Below are positions 38,301-46,250 of a DNA stretch of 64,000 nucleotides, piece by piece. Source of the DNA: Ruegeria marisrubri (GTDB taxonomy: Bacteria; Pseudomonadota; Alphaproteobacteria; Rhodobacterales; Rhodobacteraceae); NCBI RefSeq assembly GCF_001507595.1, contig NZ_LQBQ01000023.1:1-64000 (forward strand), in the 5' to 3' direction. Each line of letters opens with the position of its first letter. Position 1 is the first letter of the stretch. The notes under the pieces were generated by a model, which saw nothing but the letters and a program-made list of their open reading frames with translations, was not told where the DNA came from and searched no databases. Position numbers and translations under genes: made by a program.

Positions 38301-38657
38301 CACCCGCTCCAGAAAATCAGAGTATCCGCCCCACATGTCGCCTTCGAGCGCGCCCTGAAAGATCACCTCGGGGCCGGCGCGCAGGGCGGTCAGCGTGTCG
38401 GCCACCGCCCGGTCAAAGGGCACGCCGTCGGTCTCGATCCGCGCGATGCTGCGCCCCTGTTCGGCCAGGCGGTGCAGATGGTCGGCCTCGTGCGCGTCGC
38501 CGTGGCGTTGCAGCAGTTCGGCATCCGCGCTGTCCTCGACCGGGTCGGGGCCCGCCCCTTGCAGCCGCTGCAAATCCAGCGTCGTGGCATGGGCGCAGGC
38601 CATGAAGCGCATCAGATCCGAGGCGGACAGGCGGATTTGGCCATCATCCAGCTTCAT
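35340..38657 (-). CDS. TM0106-type RecB-like nuclease fused to SF1 helicase
   Basis: 1105 residues from ATG 38657, set by ATGA overlap with the SbcC-like gene; the frame is open further upstream. The first 270 residues are the TM0106 nuclease part: DTKLKRKPAPGHVLQLVLYS carries the D-x-K and the Q helix, and CKTCGLCRWREHC supplies the cysteines of a RecB/Cas4-type iron-sulfur site. A ribonuclease H-like domain follows with DLFYDIEGDPF, IYHYAPYE and EYNRIDC. The last 500 residues are a UPF1/Dna2-like helicase: QGPPGTGKTHVTARA, VDEAGQVSL, GDPRQLPQ, VGTVDRFQGQEA and RLNVAISRAKAL. One chain thus has two nucleases and a motor. Probably resects or degrades DNA opened by SbcCD or McrBC. Confidence 0.86.
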   Translation of the reverse strand: MKLDDGQIRLSASDLMRFMACAHATTLDLQRLQGAGPDPVEDSADAELLQRHGDAHEADHLHRLAEQGRSIARIETDGVPFDRAVADTLTALRAGPEVIFQGALEGDMWGGYSDFLERVDRPSDLGDFSYEVVDTKLKRKPAPGHVLQLVLYSDLLAQVQGLAPDRAHVQLGNGQRFSFRLSEYAAYARAARWRLERFVADPHPTRPVPCKTCGLCRWREHCQQVWENEDSLFQVANITRPQVQRLEAAGVTTMAALAERTERVPRIAAPTLDKLVTQARLQQARKSGPPRAELRPHVAGKGFDLLPRPQAGDLFYDIEGDPFYREDGAEGLEYLHGVWDGAQFTAFWAHDHAAEKDALIQLFAFFSDRLAAHPQARIYHYAPYEITSLKRLCTQYGFGEAQLDRWLREGRFVDLFAVVRGGIIASEKSYSIKDMEAFYDIARTGEVKTAGGSVVAYEAWRETGDQGILDEIEEYNRIDCISTQMLRDWLLGLRPDWATWNELGEATTEKTEEADAEADQLRDRLAGADLPEDRRKLLYDLGQFHTREAKPAAWAVFDAAGKDFDDLADDLDCLAGLRATGPAQPVKSSVERSYRYPFQETKLRRDATACVDRGDGTMASVTITALDRTACTVTLKVGNKNADVLRDRLDLLPNFAINPHPIPSAIAAVIADQCGPRRNRAAEDLLARAAPRFVGPSPLRATGEPVERLIAAVGAMDDTVLPVQGPPGTGKTHVTARAILSLVRRGKRVGVASNSHEAIRNVLMGCIRALEDDDIDLTVEDLTIAHKDKAGAAPLPEGFEAIRQTRSSGDPLHGSAHVVGGTAWLFARDDLADAFDYLFVDEAGQVSLANALAMTRAARNLVLVGDPRQLPQVIQGAHPHPADLSCLDWIMGDEPVLSPDRGLYLDTTRRMHPAVTAYVSDQFYAGTLTAHPDTERQAVTANGLPRAGAFLVPVPHEGRAQDCPEEVAAIRATVDRLLGGTWTDKTGTTRPITRSDIIVVAPYNAQVNALTEALEGVRVGTVDRFQGQEAPIALISMTASSAAETARGLDFLLSRERLNVAISRAKALSLVFAAPQLAATLCDTVEQMRLVNALAALKSLGGDDD

Positions 38658-41260
38658 GCCGCGTCTCCTGCTTGCGTGATGGCCAAGGCCGTGCCCCCCA
38701 AGGCGCGGAAGGCCCGTTGCCGGCATGAGAACACGATCACCTGCAGATCCTGCGACTGCCTGGTCAGGGCGTCGAACATCTGCTCGATCCGGTCATCGTC
38801 GGTATAGACGATGGCATCGTCCAGAATGACCGGCGCCGGGCGGCCGTCCCTGGCCAGGATGCGGGCAAAGGCCAGCCGCACCAGAAGGGAGATCTGCTCT
38901 TGCGTGCCGCCCGACAGCACGTCGAACTCCTCTTCCTCGCCGCGGCGCGTGATGCGGGTGATCAGCCCGGTATCGGCGTCGATCACCGGCTCGGCGTCTG
39001 GCCAGATCATCCGCAAAAGCGGCAGCAGCTCGCGGTGGACAGCGGCGACATAGTTCTCGCGCGCGGTGTCGCGGGCGGCCTGCAACGCGCGTTCCAGTCG
39101 TTGATGCACGGCAATGTCGAACCGGATCCGCGCCAGCCGGTCTTCGGCCTGCTTCAGCTGGTCCTCGGTCAGGGCCAGCTCCTCTTCGACCGCGTTGGAA
39201 GAGACCACCGAGATGCGTGAATTCAGCCCGGCGTACTCCTCGCGCAGGCGGGCGATCGTGTCAGTGGCCGATTTGATCACCGACTCGGCCCGCGTCATCG
39301 CGGCCTCGGCCGCCGCCAGATCGGGGGCATTGGCCAGACGAGCCTGTTGCGCCTGCCGGGCCTGTTCCAACGCGCTGGCGGCCTCCTGCTGCAAAACCCG
39401 CAGATCGGCCAGTGCCTTGGCGGGATCCTGATGGGCTCCCAAGGCCTCCTGCGCCCTCATGGCTCGGTTTTCGGCATTGGCCATGTCGACCTCGGCGCGG
39501 GTCAGGCTGTCCTTGGTCGCATCCGCCGCCGATCGCGCGGCCTCAAGCGCTTCAGAGGCTTCTGCCAACGTGTCCTGGGCCGCCATTTCGGCGGCTTCGG
39601 CCTGTGCCACGTCCGGCACGTCTCCTTCGGTCTCCACCGGCTCGGGCAGCGCATCATGCTCGGTGCGCAGGGCATCCAGTCCGTGCGGGGCCAGCGCCCT
39701 GAGGTCGGCCTCGGCCTGCCGGAGTTGCGTTTCGATCCCGCGACGCCGAGTCAGGGACTCTCGTGCCGCGGCAACGTTGTCCATTCCGGCCTCGGCCAGC
39801 GCGGTTCGCAGCGCGGCTTCGGCCTCGGCCACCGCGCCGTCATCCGCCTGCGCCGCACTGATCTCAAGCCGCCCGATTCCGTCAAGATCCAGCGTTGCCC
39901 CGGTCAGGACCGGATGCCGCCTGCCGCCCTCCACCGGCTGGCCTTCGCTGGTGATCCGGCCTTCGCCGCCGGCGCAATAGGTGACGCTGAAGGCCGCCGC
40001 CGCGTTCTCGTGGCTCTTCCTCGCGATGCTCAGGTCACGGGCCAGCTCTTCCAGCTTGCCCAGCGTTTCCGGAGCGATTTCGCCGCCCACCTGCTTGCGC
40101 AGCTCTGCGATGCGCACGCCCAGCTTCTCGGCCTGTGCGATACGCTCCTTGAGTTCGGTGCGTCGGGTGGCCGAGGCTGCGGCCTCTTTCGCCCGCATGG
40201 CCCGCCGCAGATCGGATGCCGCCCTTTCGACCGCCTTGCGGGCCGTGTCATGGACCTTCTTCGCCCTCTCGAGTCGCTTTTGCGCCTCGTCATTCTGGCC
40301 GGTGCGCTCATCAACGATCGCCTTGGCCTTTTCCACGGCTTCATGGGCGGATCTGGCCTCGGTGAGGATGCCGTCCAGCGCCTCGATTTGGGCATCGCAG
40401 GAGTCCAACTGCGCCGACAACCGGGCGATCTCGTTTTCTCCATCCTTCACTTTGCGGTCATGCGCACGCGCGGCCTCAAGAGTCTCTCGGGCCTCCTCAA
40501 GCGCTTTGGCGCGCTCGTGATGGGCTTCGGGCGCGTCCAGCTCGGCCAGCTCGCGCCGCACCTGGCGGCGACGCTCCAGATCCTGTTGCAGGGCGCGCAT
40601 GTCGGCCTGCAGCTGGTCGCGACGTTCGGTCAGCGCCTCGACCTCGGTCGTGGCCTGATCCAGCCCGCCATTCCTTTTCGGCCTGCCGGTGCCGGTCAGG
40701 TGCTGACCCAAGAACGCGGCGCAGTTTGCCAGCGCGGCTTCCATCCGCCGCCCGCCGGTCATCGCCTCGACCTCGCCCGCGACCGAGGTCATGATGTCGC
40801 GCCGCGCCTGCTGTTCCTCGCCGCCGCTGTCCAGCCCGACAACCCCCTGCCGCACCCACAGAAGCCCCGCCGGGCCGCCATCCGAGGGCGGTTTCAGCAG
40901 CCCCGACAGCATCGCGTCGGCCTCGGCTTTCTGGGCGACCAGAACACCGTCGCGCCACAGTTTCGCATCCTTGCGCCCGGCGCTGGAGCTCCAGCATTTC
41001 ATCAGCTTCCACTGCGCGCCGTCGGCCTCGAAACTGACCGTGACCTCGGGGTCGCCGCCCACACGGGGCACCAGCGCCTTGACCGTCTTGTCGAACGATC
41101 GGTGGCTGACGAAGAACGCCGCGTGCAGCGCCTCGAAGAAGGTGGATTTGCCATGCTCGTTCGGCGCCACCAGCACGTTCAGGCCGGGGCCGAACCCGTC
41201 GATGCGGACCGGGTCCACGAACCGGCGCACGTTTTTCAGGGTGACCGAGGTGATCTGCAT
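38654..41260 (-). CDS. SbcC/Rad50-like ATPase without zinc hook
   Basis: 868 residues. Walker A is VAPNEHGKST (about 31-40). A long coiled coil occupies the centre, and the C-terminal half has the ABC signature LSGGTQEQISLLVRLAF and Walker B PVILDDAIVYTDDDR. It pairs with the SbcD-like nuclease three bases upstream. Unlike Rad50/SbcC it has no CxxC zinc hook; a beta-rich stretch near the middle (TYCAGGEGRITSEGQ to LEISAAQA) takes its place, as in YhaN-type proteins. The Q-loop, signature and Walker B are intact, so it should be an active SMC-like ATPase. It overlaps the next gene by ATGA. Confidence 0.85.
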   Translation of the reverse strand: MQITSVTLKNVRRFVDPVRIDGFGPGLNVLVAPNEHGKSTFFEALHAAFFVSHRSFDKTVKALVPRVGGDPEVTVSFEADGAQWKLMKCWSSSAGRKDAKLWRDGVLVAQKAEADAMLSGLLKPPSDGGPAGLLWVRQGVVGLDSGGEEQQARRDIMTSVAGEVEAMTGGRRMEAALANCAAFLGQHLTGTGRPKRNGGLDQATTEVEALTERRDQLQADMRALQQDLERRRQVRRELAELDAPEAHHERAKALEEARETLEAARAHDRKVKDGENEIARLSAQLDSCDAQIEALDGILTEARSAHEAVEKAKAIVDERTGQNDEAQKRLERAKKVHDTARKAVERAASDLRRAMRAKEAAASATRRTELKERIAQAEKLGVRIAELRKQVGGEIAPETLGKLEELARDLSIARKSHENAAAAFSVTYCAGGEGRITSEGQPVEGGRRHPVLTGATLDLDGIGRLEISAAQADDGAVAEAEAALRTALAEAGMDNVAAARESLTRRRGIETQLRQAEADLRALAPHGLDALRTEHDALPEPVETEGDVPDVAQAEAAEMAAQDTLAEASEALEAARSAADATKDSLTRAEVDMANAENRAMRAQEALGAHQDPAKALADLRVLQQEAASALEQARQAQQARLANAPDLAAAEAAMTRAESVIKSATDTIARLREEYAGLNSRISVVSSNAVEEELALTEDQLKQAEDRLARIRFDIAVHQRLERALQAARDTARENYVAAVHRELLPLLRMIWPDAEPVIDADTGLITRITRRGEEEEFDVLSGGTQEQISLLVRLAFARILARDGRPAPVILDDAIVYTDDDRIEQMFDALTRQSQDLQVIVFSCRQRAFRALGGTALAITQAGDAA

Positions 41261-41263
41261 CGC

Positions 41264-42391
41264 TCAGCCCTCCCGCACCAGCGACCACAGGCGGTTCAGC
41301 GCCGCCTGCGCCACGCGCCGGTCCTCGGCCGAAACCTCGGACCCCTGTGCCTCGGCCCGCAACTCCTCGGCCGCTGTTCGCAGTGCGCCGCCCGCGGCGA
41401 TCAGGTCCAGATCGTCGGCCTCGTATTCGGTGGCCAGCTCGTCGTCGCGCAGATCGAACAGGGCAAAATCGGGCGCGGCCCGGCGCACGGCGTCCTCGAA
41501 GGCGGCGCGTTCGGTCATGCGCAGATAGCCGGCGGCGCGCAGCTGCACCAGCACGTCGCGCCGCGCCGCCCGGTCGGACGGCAGCAGCCGGTCCAGCTCG
41601 GCGCCCAGATCCATGCCCGGGCTCAGCATCAGCTCGGGTGCGCGCCAGTCGAAGCGGCCGGTCTGAACCGGGGTGATCTGCGGCATCGCGCCGGGGCCGT
41701 CGATCGTTACCGCAAGGCACTGCCCTCGGCCGCCATGTTTGAACCGGTCCCGTTCCGGCGTGCCGCTGTAGCAGGTGCGCTCGCCGATGGTCAGCTGGCC
41801 GTGCCAGTCGCCCAGGGCCAGATAGTCCAGCCGCGCGGTGCGGGCGCGGTCCGGCGGGATCAGGGCGGAGCCGTCAAAATCCTCGCCGAAGGACACCACC
41901 CCGCCATGCGCGAGCCCGATCCGCAGCGCCCCCTCGGGCGTTTCGGCCCCGGCCATCCACGCGGTCAGGTCCGTGCCCGGAAACTGACGCGGCAACGGCG
42001 CGGGCAGCAGGAACACGCCTTGGGACATCTCGACGGGCTCGGGGCTGCGCAGCAGGCGCACGTTTGTGGAGCATTCGTCCTCAAAGGCTGCCCACAATTC
42101 CTCGCCCTGCAACGAGTCGTGGTTGCCCGGGATGATCCACCAGATCACGTCGCTTGCCGCGCTCATCGCGGTGGCGGCCTGACGGCGGACCTGCGCCGAC
42201 GGGCCGGTGGTGTCGAAGAGGTCGCCGGCGATCAGCACGTGGCTGGCGCCGTGGTCCCGCGCCGCCTGGGCCAGGCGGCCAATCACCTCGAACCGCGCCT
42301 CGATCAGGCGGCCGCGCAGGTCCTCAGGCATGGAGCCGAACCCTTTGCCAAGATGCAGGTCCGAGCTGTGGATGAAACGAAAATCGGCCAT
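41264..42391 (-). CDS. SbcD/Mre11/YhaO-like metallophosphoesterase nuclease
   Basis: 375 residues from ATG 42391, which has GAGGAAG upstream; the longer frame to 42457 lacks a site. The two-metal centre is intact: FIHSSDLHLG, HVLIAGDLFDT, IPGNHDS, then LGLAHGG-type HGGVV and LALGDWHG. The product cuts DNA ends and hairpins under control of the SbcC-like ATPase. It heads the six-gene operon running to 30,887. The 147-base leader contains the candidate operators listed at 42,404-42,482. Confidence 0.88.
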   Translation of the reverse strand: MADFRFIHSSDLHLGKGFGSMPEDLRGRLIEARFEVIGRLAQAARDHGASHVLIAGDLFDTTGPSAQVRRQAATAMSAASDVIWWIIPGNHDSLQGEELWAAFEDECSTNVRLLRSPEPVEMSQGVFLLPAPLPRQFPGTDLTAWMAGAETPEGALRIGLAHGGVVSFGEDFDGSALIPPDRARTARLDYLALGDWHGQLTIGERTCYSGTPERDRFKHGGRGQCLAVTIDGPGAMPQITPVQTGRFDWRAPELMLSPGMDLGAELDRLLPSDRAARRDVLVQLRAAGYLRMTERAAFEDAVRRAAPDFALFDLRDDELATEYEADDLDLIAAGGALRTAAEELRAEAQGSEVSAEDRRVAQAALNRLWSLVREG

Positions 42392-42403
42392 CAAGTCTTC
42401 CTC

Positions 42404-42482
42404 GTCAAAACACGTCGCAGCGACAAAATGCACCGCCGCCGCATTCCGATGTGACATCGGGGGGTGTCAAAACCTGTCGCAG
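42404..42482. promoter_or_regulatory. Cluster of candidate operators before the SbcD-like gene
   Basis: A perfect dyad CCGATGT-G-ACATCGG (42446-42460) is flanked by two copies of a 17-base direct repeat, GTCAAAACACGTCGCAG at 42404 and GTCAAAACCTGTCGCAG at 42466 (15 of 17 identical). The first copy also begins the short palindrome GTCGC-A-GCGAC (42414-42424). On the coding strand both copies contain TTTTGAC, and the second gives a possible -35 TTGACA. The arrangement suits a dimeric repressor such as the WYL protein encoded just upstream. No -10 box is convincing. Confidence 0.5.
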
Positions 42483-42538
42483 GGGGTGACGCCTGCCGCG
42501 AAAAAATACTGGAAATCCGGAACAAAGATGAAACATGA

Positions 42539-43516
42539 TCAGGGAAGTGCGTCAAAATCGCCGCGCCGGGCCGGGTGGACCAGCCGAGCCAGCGCCTCGG
42601 GCGCCACCACCTCGACCGAATCGCCCCATTGATACAGGTGCCAGGCCATCTCGAGCCAGCCGCCCGCGTGAAAGCGCACCTCGAGCCGCCCGTCCTCCAG
42701 CAACCGCGTGGTCTGGCCGGGGTGGAACTGCCACGAGGCCGCACGCTCGGCCGCGTCGGGGGCAAAGCGCCAGATCACCTCGCCATACTGGCCGTCGTCA
42801 TGGTACGAGCCGAAGGCACGGGCGGCGTGATCGGCCAGGTTGAAGCCTTCGTCGCGGGCGAACCACTCGTCGGTCGCGGTGGCCTCCTCGATCCGGTCCA
42901 GCCGGAAATGGCGCAGCCGGGCATCCTTGTCGGGCTGGCGCGCCACCAGGTAGCGCCGCGCGCCCAGCAGGATGCCGTAGGGTTCCAGCAGGCGCCGCGT
43001 GCCCGTGTAACGGATCCACAGCCGGTGCGGCCCCCGCAGTGCCTCGGAAATCGCATCCACGATCCCGGCTTCGATCCGGGCCACAGGGCCGGGCCGGGCC
43101 GCCATGCCATAGGCTTCCAGCAGCGCTTCGGCATCGGCTTCTACCCGTCGCGCGCTGGCCGAAGGGATCGCGGCCAGCAGCCGTTCCCGCAGGCCGGTCA
43201 GCGCTCGCCTTTGCCGCAGGTCGGCCGGGTCGTCCAGCCGCGCCAGCGCCACCTCCAGCGCCTCGAGCTCATCGGCGCCGTTCAGCGCCAGTGACGACAG
43301 GCGGTTGGGTTTGAGCACCCAGCGGCGCGTGCGGTCGGGATCCTCGATCACGTTGACGGAATGGGGGAAGGCCTCGTGCAAGGCCTGGGTCATCCGCTGC
43401 GCGGTGCGTCGGGTGACGCCGAACGCCTCCTCGATCTCGCGCAGGCTGACCCCGCGATGACGTGCGGCGGCCATGTCCGCCAACCGCAACAGATCCTTTG
43501 CCTTTTCGAATGACAT
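42539..43516 (-). CDS. WYL-domain transcriptional regulator (BrxR/CapW-like architecture)
   Basis: 325 residues from ATG 43516 (internal to a frame that opens at 43567). The N-terminal winged helix reads VSLREIEEAFGVTRRTAQRM (about 24-43). The WYL domain begins near 160 (RLWIRYTGTRRLLEPYGILL) and the C-terminal WCX-type part holds WLEMAWHLYQWGDSVEVVAP. This order is that of BrxR and CapW, repressors of BREX and CBASS systems that respond to a nucleic acid or nucleotide signal. It is placed between the SbcD-like operon and a divergent HEPN gene, and probably controls one or both. Confidence 0.85.
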   Translation of the reverse strand: MSFEKAKDLLRLADMAAARHRGVSLREIEEAFGVTRRTAQRMTQALHEAFPHSVNVIEDPDRTRRWVLKPNRLSSLALNGADELEALEVALARLDDPADLRQRRALTGLRERLLAAIPSASARRVEADAEALLEAYGMAARPGPVARIEAGIVDAISEALRGPHRLWIRYTGTRRLLEPYGILLGARRYLVARQPDKDARLRHFRLDRIEEATATDEWFARDEGFNLADHAARAFGSYHDDGQYGEVIWRFAPDAAERAASWQFHPGQTTRLLEDGRLEVRFHAGGWLEMAWHLYQWGDSVEVVAPEALARLVHPARRGDFDALP

Positions 43517-43554
43517 GCTCTGCACCGCCCCGGTTTTTGCTTGCCCGGTGTACA

Positions 43555-43565
43555 GCAAATATTGC
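43555..43565. promoter_or_regulatory. GCAA-ATA-TTGC dyad in the WYL/HEPN divergent region
   Basis: A short palindrome with four-base arms lies in the 103-base gap between the WYL gene and the HEPN gene; additional TTGC copies occur around 43,537-43,543. It could be the autoregulatory operator. The arms are short, so chance is not excluded. It differs from the operator cluster before the SbcD-like gene. Confidence 0.25.
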
Positions 43566-43619
43566 ACCCGCTATCGAGAATTGCCAGTCTGAGTTGAAAC
43601 GCATTGAGGATATTCCCGC

Positions 43620-44267
43620 ATGTCAGATTTCGACCGATTGAAAACCCGTCAACGCGCGATCCGCGACGGCTTCCCGTCTGACTTCGGCCTGCGCATCCAC
43701 CGCGCCATCAGCTGGCTGGGCCGGGCCGAGCGCGAAACCGAGGACCCCGACGCCGCCTTCCTGTTCTACTGGATCGCCTTCAACGCCGCCTATGCGGCCG
43801 AGCAGGATCTGGCGGGTGAAAAGGATCTGTTCCGCAGCTACCTGCAGAAGGTCGTGGCGCTGGACCACAGCCACCGCATCTACGATGCCGTCTGGACCGG
43901 GTTTCCCGGCCCCATCCGCATGTTCCTGCAAAACCGGTTCGTCTTTGGCCCCTTCTGGCACCATTTCAACGGGATCGAGGGCTTTGACGACTGGCAGGAC
44001 CGTTTCGCCACCTCGAAACGCCGCTTTGCCGAGGCGCTCAAGGCCAGGGACACGCTGACCATCCTGTCGATGCTATTCGACCGGCTGTATGTTCTGCGCA
44101 ACCAGTTGATTCACGGCGGCGCCACCTGGAACAGCGGCGTGAACCGCGACCAGATGCGCGACGGCACCGCCATTCTGGCCTTTCTGGTGCCGGTGTTCAT
44201 CGACCTGATGATGGACGCCCCCGAGCAGGACTGGGGCGCGCCCTTCTATCCGGTGGTGCAGGCGTGA
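43620..44267 (+). CDS. HEPN-domain protein, candidate RNase
   Basis: 215 residues, all helical by composition. The HEPN fold is suggested by AFLFYWIAFNAAYA near residues 51-64 and by the VLRNQLIHGG motif near 160, an R-N-x3-H match to the catalytic R-x4-H of HEPN RNases. Such proteins cut tRNA, mRNA or rRNA and often act in abortive defence. It is transcribed away from the WYL repressor from a shared gap. Start at ATG 43620 with GAGG upstream. HEPN proteins are listed among the RNases of CoCoNuT loci. An inactive HEPN is possible, but the motif is intact. Confidence 0.7.
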   Translation: MSDFDRLKTRQRAIRDGFPSDFGLRIHRAISWLGRAERETEDPDAAFLFYWIAFNAAYAAEQDLAGEKDLFRSYLQKVVALDHSHRIYDAVWTGFPGPIRMFLQNRFVFGPFWHHFNGIEGFDDWQDRFATSKRRFAEALKARDTLTILSMLFDRLYVLRNQLIHGGATWNSGVNRDQMRDGTAILAFLVPVFIDLMMDAPEQDWGAPFYPVVQA

Positions 44268-44451
44268 CGGCGGCAACCCCAAAAGGGGTTTTGCGCCGCC
44301 CCGTGGCCGGAAATCGTACCGCCGTTGACATCTATTCATTGAGCCCGCCTTTCGAGCGAACATGGCCTGAGTCTGTCCCCACCCTTCTTCGAAACCGACA
44401 AACTCGCCGTCCTGACGCTGTTTGAGAAGGCGCTTCAGAAGCACCTTTTCG

Positions 44452-45183
44452 TCATTCATTTTCTTCACCACCACCCTCCGAAAGCTTCAATTCCTCTTCG
44501 GGCATGGATTCAACGAAGTCTGGCCCCACGCCCTTCTTTTCGGGCAGTCCCGCTCGATACGCATAAGCCAGGTTCGCCGCATCCTGGCCAGCGCGGTGTA
44601 TGACCTTCCTGTTCATGCGACTCTTGTATGCGTGATGCAAACGCCCCGGTGCAACGATGCCATCCTCGTGCGAGAAAGCGATCCAAAGAATCCGGTCAAA
44701 GTCGTCGACCTGCATATGCGGCGGCTCTTCTATTGTGCTCATTAGCCTATCAAGCCAGCGCTGATCGAATTCGGGGGCATCAGAGACAAGGGTCCGTCCG
44801 ATCGTGATAGCTCGAAGCCATTGCGCCACTTCTTCCGCCGGCTCAGCCTCGTCTAAGTCAATGCGCGGGATGTTGTGAACCGTTTCGCTCTCTGGATTCC
44901 AGTCTTCTTCAGGCCAACTCGGATCCGGCTTGATCAGCTTGCTTTCAACAAAAACCCGGTTGCCATCGAGCCAGGCAATTCCAACTTCGACCGGCCAGGA
45001 TCGTGGGCTAAGGGACGATGCTTCAAAATCTATGAAAACCAGCCCCTTCAGATGGACTATCTTGCCGTCCTCATCGAGACCGACGCCAACACCAAGTGTC
45101 CGCTGCTTCGCAAAGAAAGTTTTCTCGTCCGGCCCGGGGTTGCTAAGAGCCTCCAGCAGCTTATCGCGTTCGTCCTTGTCCAT
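44452..45183 (-). CDS. DnaQ-like 3'-5' exonuclease (DEDD family)
   Basis: 243 residues if started at ATG 45183; earlier ATGs in the frame exist at 45234 and 45330 and none has a clear ribosome site. The DEDD order is visible: FIDFEASSL gives the first Asp and Glu, RTLVSDAPEFDQRWL gives a middle Asp, and VIHRAGQDAANLAYAY gives the closing His and Asp (DEDDh type). The C-terminus is acidic. A solitary exonuclease of unknown target; in this island it may degrade RNA or DNA fragments. It stands apart from the HEPN gene, whose stop is 184 bases away on the opposite strand. Confidence 0.7.
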   Translation of the reverse strand: MDKDERDKLLEALSNPGPDEKTFFAKQRTLGVGVGLDEDGKIVHLKGLVFIDFEASSLSPRSWPVEVGIAWLDGNRVFVESKLIKPDPSWPEEDWNPESETVHNIPRIDLDEAEPAEEVAQWLRAITIGRTLVSDAPEFDQRWLDRLMSTIEEPPHMQVDDFDRILWIAFSHEDGIVAPGRLHHAYKSRMNRKVIHRAGQDAANLAYAYRAGLPEKKGVGPDFVESMPEEELKLSEGGGEENE

Positions 45184-45401
45184 GAAATCAGTATAAGTTG
45201 CGGCATAAATCGGAGCAAACAAACGTGGCTCCATCAGAATGCAACGCGTTGATATTGCGACAATTCTAATTTCGCAGCACAGCGGAAAGCTTTGATTTTT
45301 GGTTTCAAATGGGCGGCGTAGCGTAACCAAGCCCTTTTCAGTCGACCAAGTTTCGCTGCGTCCGCTTGGCGTGACCTACGCCTCTGCTCTATACTCATTT
45401 T

Positions 45402-45620
45402 ATGTCGAAGAAGCTTCAACATCTCAGCAGATCTGACCTCATCGCGCTGATTGAAGAATTTGCGCCGCGAGAAGAGCTCGCTCTTCGCGTTGATGAGTTG
45501 CTTGAACTGAAGACCGAAAGAGCAAAAGAATGGCAGCGCGAGAACGCGGGCGCCTTCTCTGAACATCAGCGGTGGCTTGAAGAGAATGGCCATCCGCTCG
45601 CTAAATTCTTCAAACCCTAA
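45402..45620 (+). CDS. Orphan CcdA-like antitoxin fragment
   Basis: 72 residues. The C-terminal half, EWQRENAGAFSEHQRWLEEN then GHPLAKF, follows the CcdA pattern (W..EN..A....N..VE..G.PL..yR.F) through which CcdA binds CcdB. The N-terminus (LSRSDLIALIEEFAPREELA) is not the usual ribbon-helix-helix. No CcdB toxin gene follows, and the ending FFKP lacks the final RxF, so it may be a decayed or reused antitoxin. The 258 bases to the IS remnant contain no other gene. Confidence 0.45.
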   Translation: MSKKLQHLSRSDLIALIEEFAPREELALRVDELLELKTERAKEWQRENAGAFSEHQRWLEENGHPLAKFFKP

Positions 45621-45804
45621 CAACTAAGCTCTTTCGGCCACTCGCGACCTTCTTCGGATTGATTTTCGCTTCCGCCAAAGATTTCTCATTCATCCCAACT
45701 TCGCCGACGATCTAAACATCTGTCGTGGCTACATTCTTGCGCGCAACAAATGCTCTTACGTGGGCGAGTTCAGCACCACGCCGCCCATGGAAAAGCGAAA
45801 CTAA

Positions 45805-46250
45805 CAGGCTGCTGAAGAAGTCGGCTCTCGACGCGGCCTGAGGAACTTGATTCACCCACAGCACAATTTCGGCGGGGGTTGATGAAGCGCGGGACGGACG
45901 AAGCGAGCGGATCGCTTTTCAGCTATGTCGAATTGGAAGAGCGTATCCCCGCGCGGCAACCTCTCCGCATGATCAGGCAGGTGGTCAACGACGCGCTGAC
46001 CAGTCTGGATGCCGACTTCGAGGCGGTCTACACCGATATCGGCCGCCCCTCGATCCCGCCGGAACGGCTGATCCGGGCCAGCCTGCTGCAGATCCTGTTC
46101 TCAATCCGCTCCGAGCGGCAGTTGATGGAACAGATGCAGTATAATCTACTGCTCCGCTGGTTCGAGGGCCTCGGGATCGATGATCCGGTATGGGTGCCGA
46201 CGGTGTTCAGCATGAACCGCGACCGGCTGCCCCGGTTGCTGGCGGAATGA
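45805..46250 (+). pseudogene. Truncated IS5/IS1182-type transposase
   Basis: The frame from 45,879 encodes 123 residues of the N-terminal DUF772-type region: GSLFSYVELEERIPARQPL, then RPSIPPERLIRASLLQILFS and RSERQLMEQMQYNLLLRWF. It stops after MNRDRLPRLLAE, before any catalytic Asp, so only the first quarter of a transposase remains. About 75 bases upstream a segment AGGCTGCTGAAGAAGTC resembles the inverted repeat end of this class. No matching right end is found. It marks one border of the island. Confidence 0.75.

Noticed and set aside
35790-38807. 1005-residue plus-strand open frame
   Set aside because: Antisense to the TM0106 nuclease-helicase gene, whose motifs are clear.
39347-42454. 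1035-residue plus-strand open frame
   Set aside because: Antisense to the SbcC- and SbcD-like genes; no motif supports it.
44073-44474. Minus-strand 133-residue frame after the DnaQ-like gene
   Set aside because: Its last two thirds are antisense to the HEPN gene and the start lies inside the exonuclease end. The first 45 residues look protein-like, but not enough to call a gene.
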